Of a stretch of DNA of 59,028 nt, positions 1 through 8,410 are shown in pieces. The position numbers and the translations under genes were made by a program. Where the stretch lies: assembly GCA_003142255.1 (NCBI GenBank), contig PLLO01000011.1, positions 750,453 to 809,480 of the forward strand, written 5' to 3'. Numbering within the stretch: the first letter of the stretch is position 1; each line of letters opens with the position of its first letter. Source of the stretch: Bacteroidales bacterium (GTDB lineage: Bacteria > Bacteroidota > Bacteroidia > Bacteroidales > VadinHA17). The notes under the pieces were generated by a model. The model was not told where the DNA came from. It searched no databases and saw only the letters and a program-made list of their open reading frames with translations.

Positions 1-21
1 GGCGGAGGAATGAGGAATCTC
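1..21 (-). repeat. Edge-truncated copy of the dispersed inverted-repeat element
   Basis: The first 21 bases are the exact reverse complement of the left end of the element at 27889 (GAGATTCCTC, then the start of a CCGCC hairpin arm). The rest of the copy lies outside the window. No gene is visible between here and the start of gldF at 131. Confidence 0.7.
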
Positions 22-130
22 CCCAGACATAAACAAAATGATTAATGGGGTGAGTACATGAAAATAATGATCAGAACGTTACTATTAGTATAATGACTAA
101 TTTGATTATTTTTGTCAATTAAGCTATTTT

Positions 131-874
131 ATGTTTGCGATATTCATCAGAGAGATACGCGGATTCTTCAGCAGCCTGACAGGCTATATAGTGATCATTG
201 TATTCCTTCTTGTCAACTCTCTTTTCATTTGGGTCTTTCCCGGGGAGTGGAATATTTTTGACAGCGGTTATGCAAGCCTGGGGACACTGTTTTATCTCGC
301 GCCATGGGTCTTTCTTTTTCTTGTCCCGGCAGTGACCATGAGAATGATAGCTGAAGAAAAAAGACTTGGGACTATTGAACTCATCTATTCAAAACCTGTG
401 TCCGAAGGGGAGATCATATGGGGAAAATACCTTGCGGCAGTTTCACTCGTTCTCCTGTCGTTGCTACCCTGCCTGATCTGGTACGTTTCAGTGTACCTGC
501 TTGGAGAAACCCCCGGAAACCTCGACAAGGGAGGCACCTGGGGTGCATTCATCGGACTCTTTTTCCTGGCATCAGTTTATGCCTCCGCAGGTATCTTTGC
601 ATCGTCGCTTACTGATAACCAGGTAATTGCCTTCATTATAGCTGTCCTAATATGCTTTGTCCTTTTCATGGGATTCGATTCATTTGCATATCTGCCCGGA
701 CTAAAGAAGCTCGATGAGTTTGTAATCGGCCTGGGGATTAATGAACATTACAAATCAATGAGCAGGGGGGTCATTGATATCAAGGATGTGGTTTATTTCC
801 TTGCTCTCTCTGCAATATTCAATGAGGCCACCAGGCTGGTGCTTTTATCAAGGAAATGGAAGAAAAGGAGCTAA
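131..874 (+). CDS. gldF: ABC-2 type transporter permease GldF
   Basis: This 247-residue, very hydrophobic protein is the inner-membrane permease of the GldAFG-type ABC transporter, linked to gliding motility and secretion in Bacteroidota but also present in non-gliding members. Roughly six membrane segments can be seen, starting at residues 15-37 and 55-75. Between segments is the charged stretch AEEKRLGTIELIYSKPVSEG, typical of ABC-2 permeases of this family, at about residues 74-93. The length matches the family. gldG starts three bases after its stop, so the two are co-transcribed. No ATPase gene (gldA) is in the window. The function is inferred from family, and whether this organism glides cannot be judged. 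Confidence 0.85.
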   Translation: MFAIFIREIRGFFSSLTGYIVIIVFLLVNSLFIWVFPGEWNIFDSGYASLGTLFYLAPWVFLFLVPAVTMRMIAEEKRLGTIELIYSKPVSEGEIIWGKYLAAVSLVLLSLLPCLIWYVSVYLLGETPGNLDKGGTWGAFIGLFFLASVYASAGIFASSLTDNQVIAFIIAVLICFVLFMGFDSFAYLPGLKKLDEFVIGLGINEHYKSMSRGVIDIKDVVYFLALSAIFNEATRLVLLSRKWKKRS

Positions 875-877
875 GTC

Positions 878-2596
878 ATGGCTGAAACAAAACTTACTCA
901 AAGCATCAGGTCACGATCATGGATCAGATTTGCCGTTACAGCAGCAGCAATCATATTAGCGGCTTCAGCCCTGGGTTTTGTAAGGCTCAGGCTCGATCTT
1001 ACTGAAGATAAGCGGTTCACTCTTTCTCAGCCGACCAAAAAGATACTCGACGGAATTAAAAACGACGTATATATTCAGGTATACCTCGACGGCGAAATGC
1101 CGATTCCTCTTAAGCGGCTGAAGAGATCGGTCCAGGATATGCTTGAGGAGTTCAGGATAGCTTCCGGCAGGCATATTGACTATGAATTCATCAATCCTGC
1201 CGAAACTAAAGATTCAAAGCAGAGAAATGAACAATTCACATCTCTTGAAAATAAAGGTCTCATTCCTGTCAGAGTAGTGGCTGGCGACGCTGAAGGAGGA
1301 TCAAGCCAGAAACAGATATTCCCCGGAATGATAGTCAATTATAATGGTGCAGAGGTGCCTGTTAACTTTCTCGAGAATAACCAGTCAGCCTCAACTGAGC
1401 AGAATTTACTCTATTCAATGGAAGGACTTGAATACGAGATGATTCAGACTATCGCTACCATCACTTCCGACACGGTGTATAAAGTTGCTTTTCTTGAAGG
1501 TCAGGGCGAGCTGCGTGAAACTGAAGTGGCAGATATTACAATGAACCTGGCAAAATATTTCACTGTCGACAGGGGATCTGTCGGCGGAAAACCAGGGGTT
1601 CTCGATCGTTATTCCGCAGTCATCGTTGCCGGGCCCGTTAAAGAATTCAGCGAAGCCGACAAGCTGGTTATTGATCAGTACATAATGAACGGCGGCAAAG
1701 TATTATGGCTTTATGATGAGGTGTCAGTGAATGCCGACAGCCTTATAAATGGTGAGACAGTCGGCTTGTACCACCCTTTGAATATTGAAGATCAGTTGTT
1801 CAGGTATGGTGCCAGGGTAAACCCTGTGATGGTTCAGGATATGGATTGCATGATTCAGCAGTTTTCTGTGATGACAGGACCGGAACAGAAACAGATAGTG
1901 CCTGCACCGTGGGTCTATTACCCGTTACTTGCACCGAGCCAGCATCATCCAATAACCAGGAACCTCAACAAGGTTCTGGGAAGGTTTGTAAATACAATTG
2001 ATACCGTAGGGCTTGATCCTTCAATTAAAAAGAGTGTACTGCTTTCCACATCTGCCTATTCCAGGACTATTTTGCCGCCGATGGTAATCAGGCTTGACGA
2101 GGCTGAAGCGACACCGGATCATAATGTGTATACAAAATCAAATCTGCCTGTAGCGGTTTTGCTTGAAGGTGCTTTTACTTCAGCATTTAAAAACAGGATG
2201 ACAGCAAACCTTGTCAGCGATCCTGGTTTTAAGGTAAGGACTTCAGGTATAAGGACAAAAATGATCGTTGTTGCTGACGGCGACATCATAAGGAATGAAG
2301 TGCACCGTTCAGGCAGTACCGAAACTACTTATCGTCTTGGCCAGGATCAGTACACAGGGCAAATGTTCGGCAACAGGGATTTCCTGGTCAATTGCATGAA
2401 TTACCTTGTAGATAACAATGGACTGATGGACCTCAGATCAAGGGAGATGAAAATGCGCCTGCTCGATAAGCAGAAGGTAAAGGCAAAGCGGACTGAATGG
2501 CAGCTTATCAATATTCTTTTCCCGATCGCCATTGTCATAATTGCTGGAATTGTATACAGCTTCTTCAGAAAAAGGAAATATGCAACATTCGGATAA
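878..2596 (+). CDS. gldG: GldG-type ABC transporter auxiliary/substrate-binding subunit
   Basis: The 572-residue protein has one N-terminal membrane anchor (about residues 16-36), a large periplasmic part carrying the GldG-type ABC_transp_aux domain, and a C-terminal membrane helix (about 545-565) ending in basic residues. An early motif, DLTEDKRFTLS, is characteristic of GldG proteins. It would work with GldF as the extracytoplasmic part of the transporter. The stop codon overlaps the start of the next gene by one base (TAATG), which suggests translational coupling. Length is normal for the family. Confidence 0.85.
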   Translation: MAETKLTQSIRSRSWIRFAVTAAAIILAASALGFVRLRLDLTEDKRFTLSQPTKKILDGIKNDVYIQVYLDGEMPIPLKRLKRSVQDMLEEFRIASGRHIDYEFINPAETKDSKQRNEQFTSLENKGLIPVRVVAGDAEGGSSQKQIFPGMIVNYNGAEVPVNFLENNQSASTEQNLLYSMEGLEYEMIQTIATITSDTVYKVAFLEGQGELRETEVADITMNLAKYFTVDRGSVGGKPGVLDRYSAVIVAGPVKEFSEADKLVIDQYIMNGGKVLWLYDEVSVNADSLINGETVGLYHPLNIEDQLFRYGARVNPVMVQDMDCMIQQFSVMTGPEQKQIVPAPWVYYPLLAPSQHHPITRNLNKVLGRFVNTIDTVGLDPSIKKSVLLSTSAYSRTILPPMVIRLDEAEATPDHNVYTKSNLPVAVLLEGAFTSAFKNRMTANLVSDPGFKVRTSGIRTKMIVVADGDIIRNEVHRSGSTETTYRLGQDQYTGQMFGNRDFLVNCMNYLVDNNGLMDLRSREMKMRLLDKQKVKAKRTEWQLINILFPIAIVIIAGIVYSFFRKRKYATFG

Positions 2597-3567
2597 TGAA
2601 TAAAATAGTCTCCAGAAATATTTTATTGTCAGTTTTACTTATCCTGCTTCTTTTTCTGGTGATCCTCGCAAAGGGAAGAACGGCGTTCGGAAAAAGAGAA
2701 AGCTCATTTGCAATTGAGCAGCAGAAGGCAATTACCCGGATTGAGTTTTCTGAAGGAGGCAAAAAGCTTGTACTTGAAAAGCAGGGTGAGGGGTGGACCC
2801 TAAATGGCAGGCACGAAGCGAGGAAAAGCGGAATTAATTTTATTCTGCGTGTCCTTACTGAAATACAGATTAAGTCACCTCTGACTCAGGAGCTATTCAG
2901 GAGCGAAATCAAGCAGAATAATATTATCCCTCTGAAGGTCAGGATATTTGATAAGAACCAGCTCCTGAGGTCATTTCTTGTCTACAAAACCGGGACCAAT
3001 AAGTACGGGAATGTGATGAAAAGAAGAGAAAGCTCAAAACCATTTATCGTTTACATACCTGGTTTTGAGGGAGATATCGGATCTGCATTCACATTAAATG
3101 AGCTTTTTTGGCTACCTTACACAGTTTTCAAACTTCTCCCTTCTGAAATATCAGCAATCAGGCTTGAAAATGTTTCCGATCCTTCATCTTCCTTCTCAAT
3201 TACGAATAAGCGTAATATATACACTTTATCGGATATGAATGGTCCTCTGACAGGATGGGACACGGCACAGGTAAAGCGTTATCTTTCATATTTTGCATGG
3301 ATACCTTTTGAAAGCTGGGCTGTTGATCTGCCTGATCCTGAAAAGAAAAAGATCGAATCAGGGCTTCCTGTTTTCAGGATTACTGCAATCATGACAAACG
3401 GAGATGAGACCACACTTACCCTATGGGAAAGAACTATAGGTAACTCCAATTCAAAAGACAGCGACAGGCTATGGGCCAAAACTGAAGAAAAGGACGATTT
3501 GTTTATAATGCGCTATTTTGATATTGACCCTCTTCTCAAGAAGAAGGGCTATTTCTTTGCTCAATAA
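2596..3567 (+). CDS. DUF4340-type membrane-anchored protein
   Basis: A 323-residue protein with one N-terminal transmembrane helix (residues about 7-26) followed by a soluble extracytoplasmic region. The pattern (lysine-rich anchor, a short beta-rich repeat that includes EGWTLNGR, and a later AWIPFESWAVD stretch) fits the DUF4340 family, which commonly follows GldG-like genes. The open frame could extend back to 2497, but the ATG at 2596 overlaps the gldG stop, gives a normal signal-anchor, and is preferred. It is probably an accessory subunit of the GldFG transporter; this is inferred from position. Confidence 0.75.
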   Translation: MNKIVSRNILLSVLLILLLFLVILAKGRTAFGKRESSFAIEQQKAITRIEFSEGGKKLVLEKQGEGWTLNGRHEARKSGINFILRVLTEIQIKSPLTQELFRSEIKQNNIIPLKVRIFDKNQLLRSFLVYKTGTNKYGNVMKRRESSKPFIVYIPGFEGDIGSAFTLNELFWLPYTVFKLLPSEISAIRLENVSDPSSSFSITNKRNIYTLSDMNGPLTGWDTAQVKRYLSYFAWIPFESWAVDLPDPEKKKIESGLPVFRITAIMTNGDETTLTLWERTIGNSNSKDSDRLWAKTEEKDDLFIMRYFDIDPLLKKKGYFFAQ

Positions 3568-3586
3568 TTTTTGTTTGAAGGATAAT

Positions 3587-3641
3587 TTTTTTTTTTGTAA
3601 TATTGATAATTAAGAATTGAGCAGGCTAATTGTCTCAATTC
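3587..3641 (+). terminator. T-rich run and hairpin after the gldFG operon
   Basis: A run of about eleven T at 3587-3597 is followed by an inverted repeat, GAATTGAG at 3614-3621 and CTCAATTC at 3634-3641 (8-bp stem, 12-nt loop). It lies between the DUF4340 gene and dnaN, so it could end the upstream transcript or lie in the dnaN leader. There is no T-run directly after the stem, so a classical intrinsic terminator is not certain. Confidence 0.35.
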
Positions 3642-3703
3642 ATTCATTTATAGTAAAGTATATAAACTTGTAAATCGTAAAATCAACTTAAACCGGAAAT
3701 ATT

Positions 3704-4834
3704 ATGAAATTTGTTGTATCCAGTACTGAACTTCTTGGTCATCTGCAGGCTATCAGCAGGGTAATAAGCTCTAAGAATACACTTCCGATTCTTGATAACT
3801 TTCTTTTCAACTTAAGCGGAAATGATCTTGAAATTACTGCCTCCGACCTTGAGTCTACTCTGATAACCAGGATGAAGCTTGAGAATACACAGGGAGACGG
3901 GATGATAGCTCTTCCTGCAAGGATACTGCTCGATACATTGAAGGAATTCTCAGCACAGCCACTTACTTTCGATATAAACCTTGAAACTCTGGCAGTTGTG
4001 ATCATCTCGGAAAACGGGAAGTTCAATGTTGTCGGACAGAATGGAGTCGATTTTCCGGCCCTTCCTGCCATTAAGAAGGACAAAAAGTTCTCATTCACAA
4101 TCAATGCCGACGTGATGCTTGCAGGTATAAATAAAACTCTTTTCGCAACTGCCGACGATGAGCTTCGTCCGGTTATGGGAGGCGTTTTTGTTGAAGCATC
4201 GACCGATAAGATCACATTCGTCGCTTCTGATGCGCATAAGCTTGTTAGATACCAGAGATCCGATGCTCATGCCGATGACAATGCCTCATTCATACTTCCA
4301 AAGAAACCGGCTTCCCTTCTTAAAAACATTCTTCCAAGGGAGGAGGGTCCCTTTACAGTTGAGTTTGACGACAAAAACGCATTCTTCAACCTGAATGACT
4401 ATAAAGTAGTGTGCCGCCTTGTTGAAGGCAACTATCCCAATTACAATTCTGTTATTCCGAAGAATAATCCAAGGAAGATTACCATCGACAGGGTTGAGTT
4501 TTATAATACCCTTAAACGAGTTTCAGTATTCTCAAACCAGGCCAGCAACCTTGTAAAGCTTCAGCTCAAGGGAAACCAGGTTACAGTATCGGCACAGGAT
4601 CTGGACTTCTCCATATCGGCTTACGAAAGAATCAAATGCCAGTATGAGGGCGAAGAAATTGAAATCGGCTTCAAGTCGACTTTTCTTCTTGAAATACTTG
4701 CGAATATCAACTCACAGGATGTCATGATCGAACTTGCTGATCCGACTCGTGCGGGACTTTTCCTGCCTGCTGAATCGGAAAATGAAGCTGAAGACCTGCT
4801 GATGCTCCTCATGCCGATGATGATTAATGCATAA
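3704..4834 (+). CDS. dnaN: DNA polymerase III beta subunit (sliding clamp)
   Basis: The 376-residue protein has the three-domain clamp architecture, with an N-terminal FVVSSTELLGHLQAISRVI start, a middle GGVFVEAS...VASDAHKLVR segment and a C-terminal LLMLLMPMMI tail typical of Bacteroidota clamps. It forms the ring that holds the replicative polymerase and many repair proteins on DNA. Length is normal. An exonuclease gene follows with only three bases between. dnaA is not adjacent, so there is no sign that this is the replication origin. Confidence 0.96.
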   Translation: MKFVVSSTELLGHLQAISRVISSKNTLPILDNFLFNLSGNDLEITASDLESTLITRMKLENTQGDGMIALPARILLDTLKEFSAQPLTFDINLETLAVVIISENGKFNVVGQNGVDFPALPAIKKDKKFSFTINADVMLAGINKTLFATADDELRPVMGGVFVEASTDKITFVASDAHKLVRYQRSDAHADDNASFILPKKPASLLKNILPREEGPFTVEFDDKNAFFNLNDYKVVCRLVEGNYPNYNSVIPKNNPRKITIDRVEFYNTLKRVSVFSNQASNLVKLQLKGNQVTVSAQDLDFSISAYERIKCQYEGEEIEIGFKSTFLLEILANINSQDVMIELADPTRAGLFLPAESENEAEDLLMLLMPMMINA

Positions 4835-4837
4835 CTT

Positions 4838-5614
4838 TTGGAACTTAAGCTAAAACGTCCGGTAGTATTTCTTGATCTCGAAACCACGGGAATAAATGTT
4901 TCGGCTGATCGTATTGTCGAGATATCGCTGCTTAAGGTAACCCCTGACGGAAAAGAACAATGGATGACCTCCAGGATCAATCCGGAGATGCCCATACCCG
5001 CGAAAGCAACCGCAATACATGGTATTTCAGACAGTGATATTGCTGATTCACCCACCTTTGGTGAAATTGCAAAAAACGTTGCGGCATTCGTGGAAGGATG
5101 CGACCTTGCAGGCTATAACGCGATAAAATTCGATATCCCTGTGCTCGCTGAAGAGTTTCTGCGGACAAATGTCGATTTTAATTTCAGTAAGAGAAAGTAT
5201 GTCGACCCGCAGGTTATTTTTTACAAGAAAGAACAGCGCACTCTTGCTGCCGCATACCAGTTCTACTGCAAAAAGGATCTCAAAAATGCTCACAGTGCAA
5301 AAGCCGATACACAAGCAACATACGATGTGCTAAAAGCACAGCTTGACATGTACAACGATCTTGATAATGATATCGAGAAACTCGCTGTCTTCAGCGCATT
5401 CAATAATAATGTCGATTTTGCCGGCAGGATAATTCTTGATGAAAACGGCGTCGAGATATTTAATTTCGGAAGGTACAAAGGCAAAGCCGTTGAGGAGGTA
5501 TTCAGAGATGATCCCAATTACTATTCGTGGATGATGAACGGCGATTTTCCGCTTTATACAAAAAGAGTGCTTACTGAGATCAAACTCAGGACTTTCGGGA
5601 ATAAACAGGCTTAG
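4838..5614 (+). CDS. dnaQ: 3'-5' exonuclease, DnaQ/epsilon family
   Basis: A 258-residue DEDDh exonuclease. The acidic residues are D13 and E15 in FLDLETTG, D99 in NAIKFDIPVL, and H152/D157 in AHSAKADTQ, so the catalytic set is complete. After the nuclease domain a C-terminal module with FGRYKGKAVEEV and YYSWM (residues about 214-250) is the small domain often fused to Bacteroidota epsilon-like proteins. The start is TTG at 4838, three bases after dnaN; no nearer ATG keeps the first beta strand. The coupling with dnaN supports a role as the proofreading subunit, although other DnaQ-type nucleases look similar. Confidence 0.85.
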   Translation: MELKLKRPVVFLDLETTGINVSADRIVEISLLKVTPDGKEQWMTSRINPEMPIPAKATAIHGISDSDIADSPTFGEIAKNVAAFVEGCDLAGYNAIKFDIPVLAEEFLRTNVDFNFSKRKYVDPQVIFYKKEQRTLAAAYQFYCKKDLKNAHSAKADTQATYDVLKAQLDMYNDLDNDIEKLAVFSAFNNNVDFAGRIILDENGVEIFNFGRYKGKAVEEVFRDDPNYYSWMMNGDFPLYTKRVLTEIKLRTFGNKQA

Positions 5615-5766
5615 AATACAAATCTTCTTTTACGACATAATTCATTGATTCCTTATACAGCTATGCAATTATTATTCGTCATAATATTGATGGAATCCTG
5701 AACCATAGTAAAAAAGGGGCAAAACCGGAACGCCATAGAATCTGGGAATTCATAAAATTCTGTAAA

Positions 5767-6603
5767 ATGAAAAGGTCTGTAATATTATTGGTGATTCTTA
5801 TTTTTGCCGGCATTACTCCTTCATTTTCACAATTAGGGAAAAAGGGAGCAAATCCTTTAAGTAACAGATTTGGAAACCGCGAACGTGCAGTTCAGCTTCA
5901 AAAAGAAGAGGAGCCCATTAATCCGTCATTTGAAACAAATACTTTGTTTTACATTTCAATTGATATGGGAAAAGCGGGCCTGAAGATCCCTGCTTTCATT
6001 GATCTGAATTCTTCTCCTCAGGCTGCTTACAAGATAAAATCAACCGATTTTATGTTACAGGCTGCTGTTGAAAAGAAGCTGGCAAAATCACCTATACACG
6101 GACCTGTCGTATTTGGTATTAAAGGAAAAGCAGGACTTGCATTTTCTTATTGGCCTACACAGCAGGGAGGCGGAGAACCCGGGAACTATTTTGCTTCGAA
6201 TGGAAGTGTTTTTAATGCAGGAACCGGTCTGCATAGTGGAGATGCAATCAATATCAAAGGATTCAGATGGGCTTTGTCGCCTGACCTGGCTGCCCACTAT
6301 TCTATTTCTTCCAATCTGGAAGCAGGAGCTGCTGTCGGTCCCTGTCTATATGGATATGCTTTAATGACTATCAAGGATCCATGGGATGGATATTCTACTA
6401 AGATTTCCAACACCGCAGCAGTTGGGCATTCAAAATTCCTGACGGATCATTTAAAATCCTTCGGAGTTACCATCGACTGGTCAGCCAATATAGTGTTGAA
6501 GGTTCCAAACCAGCCGAAAAAGATGTTCCTGGAGATCGGAATGACCGGAACCGCTTTCAATTTCGGACTTGGAATGATATATCCGATCATGAAGAAAATA
6601 TAA
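5767..6603 (+). CDS. Secreted, probably outer-membrane beta-barrel protein of unknown function
   Basis: A 278-residue protein with a Sec signal peptide (residues 1-21, ending SFSQ). The mature part is rich in alternating hydrophobic and glycine-containing strands (for example VFGIKGKAGLAFSYW and GVTIDWSANIVLKVP) and ends in a strand-like GLGMIYPIMKKI, as in small barrel proteins. I recognise no specific family. It stands alone, with 152 bases before it and a repeat element after it. Confidence 0.75.
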   Translation: MKRSVILLVILIFAGITPSFSQLGKKGANPLSNRFGNRERAVQLQKEEEPINPSFETNTLFYISIDMGKAGLKIPAFIDLNSSPQAAYKIKSTDFMLQAAVEKKLAKSPIHGPVVFGIKGKAGLAFSYWPTQQGGGEPGNYFASNGSVFNAGTGLHSGDAINIKGFRWALSPDLAAHYSISSNLEAGAAVGPCLYGYALMTIKDPWDGYSTKISNTAAVGHSKFLTDHLKSFGVTIDWSANIVLKVPNQPKKMFLEIGMTGTAFNFGLGMIYPIMKKI

Positions 6604-6639
6604 TTTACTCCTTTCTGTAAAATTTTAATTTTGTTTTAA

Positions 6640-6720
6640 AAACCCCCTTTCCCGTTTCCCCCAGGGGGGAAAGGCTAAATACGACTCCTTCCCCCTTGGG
6701 GGAAGGCTGGGAAGGGGGTA
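6640..6720. repeat. C/G-run double-hairpin intergenic repeat
   Basis: About 80 bases built of nested inverted repeats: an outer pair near ACCCCC at 6641 and GGGGGT at 6714-6719, an inner TTTCCCCC/GGGGGGAAA pair near 6656-6673, and CCTTCCCCC/GGGGGAAGG near 6687-6706. The composition differs sharply from the AT-rich flanks. It looks like a REP-type element and may also end transcription from both sides. Confidence 0.6.
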
Positions 6721-6786
6721 ATGACACTCAATAAACTAATGATTTAATTATAATCGCTGATGTTCATTTAATTTAATTTACTCGGA

Positions 6787-7398
6787 ATGAAGATTATTTG
6801 CATCGGCCTCAATTACAGGAAGCATGCGATAGAGATGGGACGGCCCCTTCCGACCGAACCTGTTGTATTCCTGAAACCGGATTCTTCCATTCTGAAAAAC
6901 AATAAGCCGTTTTTCCTGCCTGGCTTTTCTTCAATGATCCAGTACGAAACTGAAGTAGTGATCAAGATCAGCAAACTTGGAAAGGGCATCGCTCAAAAAT
7001 ATGCTCACCGGTACTATGATGAGCTGACGCTGGGAATAGATATTACCGCACGCGATATTCAAAACCGCAATTCTTCTGCCGGCCTGCCATGGGAGCTGTC
7101 AAAAGGCTTCGATGGAGCTGCCCCCCTGGGAAAATTCATACCGGTAAGCTCTGCAGGTGATATAAATAATCTTGATTTCAGGCTTGAGATCAATGAAAAG
7201 ACCGTTCAGTCAGGTAATACATCCGACATGATTTTCAGCATCGACGAAATAGTTGCATTTGTTTCTCAGTATTTTACTTTAAAGACCGGCGATCTGATAT
7301 TTACCGGAACGCCGGCAGGAGTGGGCCCGCTGAAGAAGAATGACAACCTGGTTGCATATCTTGGAAAGGATCCTCTTCTGGATTTTATGATTAAGTAG
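6787..7398 (+). CDS. Fumarylacetoacetate hydrolase family protein
   Basis: A 203-residue protein of the short FAH class (5-oxopent-3-ene-1,2,5-tricarboxylate decarboxylase/acylpyruvase type). It has the metal-binding pattern YETEVVIKI (the glutamates of the E-x-E site, about residues 56-62), the ITARDIQ motif and the C-terminal GTPAGVGPL turn. Such enzymes cleave or decarboxylate acylpyruvate-like or oxaloacetate-like compounds with Mg. The cytoplasmic location follows from the absence of a signal. Its 3' end overlaps the end of the convergent gene on the other strand by 8 bases. The exact substrate is not inferable. Confidence 0.85.
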   Translation: MKIICIGLNYRKHAIEMGRPLPTEPVVFLKPDSSILKNNKPFFLPGFSSMIQYETEVVIKISKLGKGIAQKYAHRYYDELTLGIDITARDIQNRNSSAGLPWELSKGFDGAAPLGKFIPVSSAGDINNLDFRLEINEKTVQSGNTSDMIFSIDEIVAFVSQYFTLKTGDLIFTGTPAGVGPLKKNDNLVAYLGKDPLLDFMIK

Positions 7399-8224
7399 AT
7401 TTGCCTTCCGGCATATTCTCTGGTCTGAGCTTAAGGGATTCTTCCGCTATGAGTAGTTTAGCCTTCTCCTGGTAATGGTCACCAGCCAGGTTATGTTTTA
7501 CCAGTATGACCTCGACGAAATCAAGCGCCTTCTGAACAGTCTTCGACCTTCTTCTGTGAAGATGCCCTTTTAACGGGTGAGTATTCAGGAATGATGGACT
7601 GCTGAACTTACGTGAAAAATACGGGAACATCAGTCCGAAGGCATTTGCCCAGGCCTGGTGTCGGGAAGTGTCTCCGATACCATTGGAGCTGTCGCCTTCA
7701 TCCTGGAGATCATCATATATAATCTTGCCGATTATTCCCTTTTCCTGGTATTCAATAAGGTCCTTGTAAATCTCTGACTCTTTTGAGATCATAGTTGCAC
7801 CAAGGGCCAGATCAAATGGTTTCTGGAGTATCAGCCAGTCCCTGTTCCTTTCGGCAATGTAACAGGCAACCTGAGCAGCAACGACGCTGCCGGAGCTTGA
7901 TGAGACGATAACGAGCCTTGTGTCAGGGAAAAAGCTGTCATGGATCATCTGCTGCATGGCAGCTTCTGTGATCCAGTTTTTTTTTGGATCTGAAATAGGA
8001 AACTGCGAGTTATTCATGGCCCAGGCGACATTCAGCATTGGTATGCTGAAGTAAATTCCCTTGACCAGTTCAAAGTCTTCACCCAGTATCTGCTTCATAA
8101 ACCTGATGAATGAACCGGTAAAGACGTTGAACTTATCATCGCGGGATTCTCCTCCGGCAAAGAACCAGACCATGTATCGCCCTGCAAACAGGTCCCTGGT
8201 TTTATCGATCTTGCGGCGCTTCAT
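7391..8224 (-). CDS. Hypothetical protein with alpha/beta-hydrolase-like serine motif
   Basis: The protein has 277 residues from the chosen ATG at 8224. The frame is open to an ATG at 8296, but that adds a hydrophobic, basic extension that does not look like a signal peptide. A strand-turn-helix sequence, RLVIVSSSSGSVVAAQVACY (about residues 102-121), resembles a hydrolase nucleophile elbow, although the usual G-x-S-x-G is degenerate (S-S-S-S-G). There is no signal peptide. The family is not recognised. The gene converges on and overlaps the FAH-family gene by 8 bases. Confidence 0.65.
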   Translation of the reverse strand: MKRRKIDKTRDLFAGRYMVWFFAGGESRDDKFNVFTGSFIRFMKQILGEDFELVKGIYFSIPMLNVAWAMNNSQFPISDPKKNWITEAAMQQMIHDSFFPDTRLVIVSSSSGSVVAAQVACYIAERNRDWLILQKPFDLALGATMISKESEIYKDLIEYQEKGIIGKIIYDDLQDEGDSSNGIGDTSRHQAWANAFGLMFPYFSRKFSSPSFLNTHPLKGHLHRRRSKTVQKALDFVEVILVKHNLAGDHYQEKAKLLIAEESLKLRPENMPEGKST

Positions 8225-8410
8225 TTCTTTTTCATTCAAAACAAAGATAAAATAAAAACGAAGTATTATTCTTCTGTTCAACTCTTTACTAATCAATAGT
8301 TAAAAATTCTTAATAAAATTGTCGCGAATCAGCACCAGAAAACAACCTGATGAATAATTCACTATCTTTTCCTCAGTATTCTCTGAGTTGAACTTTAATT
8401 ATCATAACCT

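Noticed and set aside
3739-4215. A 158-codon frame antisense to dnaN
   Set aside because: It lies fully within a highly conserved gene and its residues follow from the codon pattern on the other strand.
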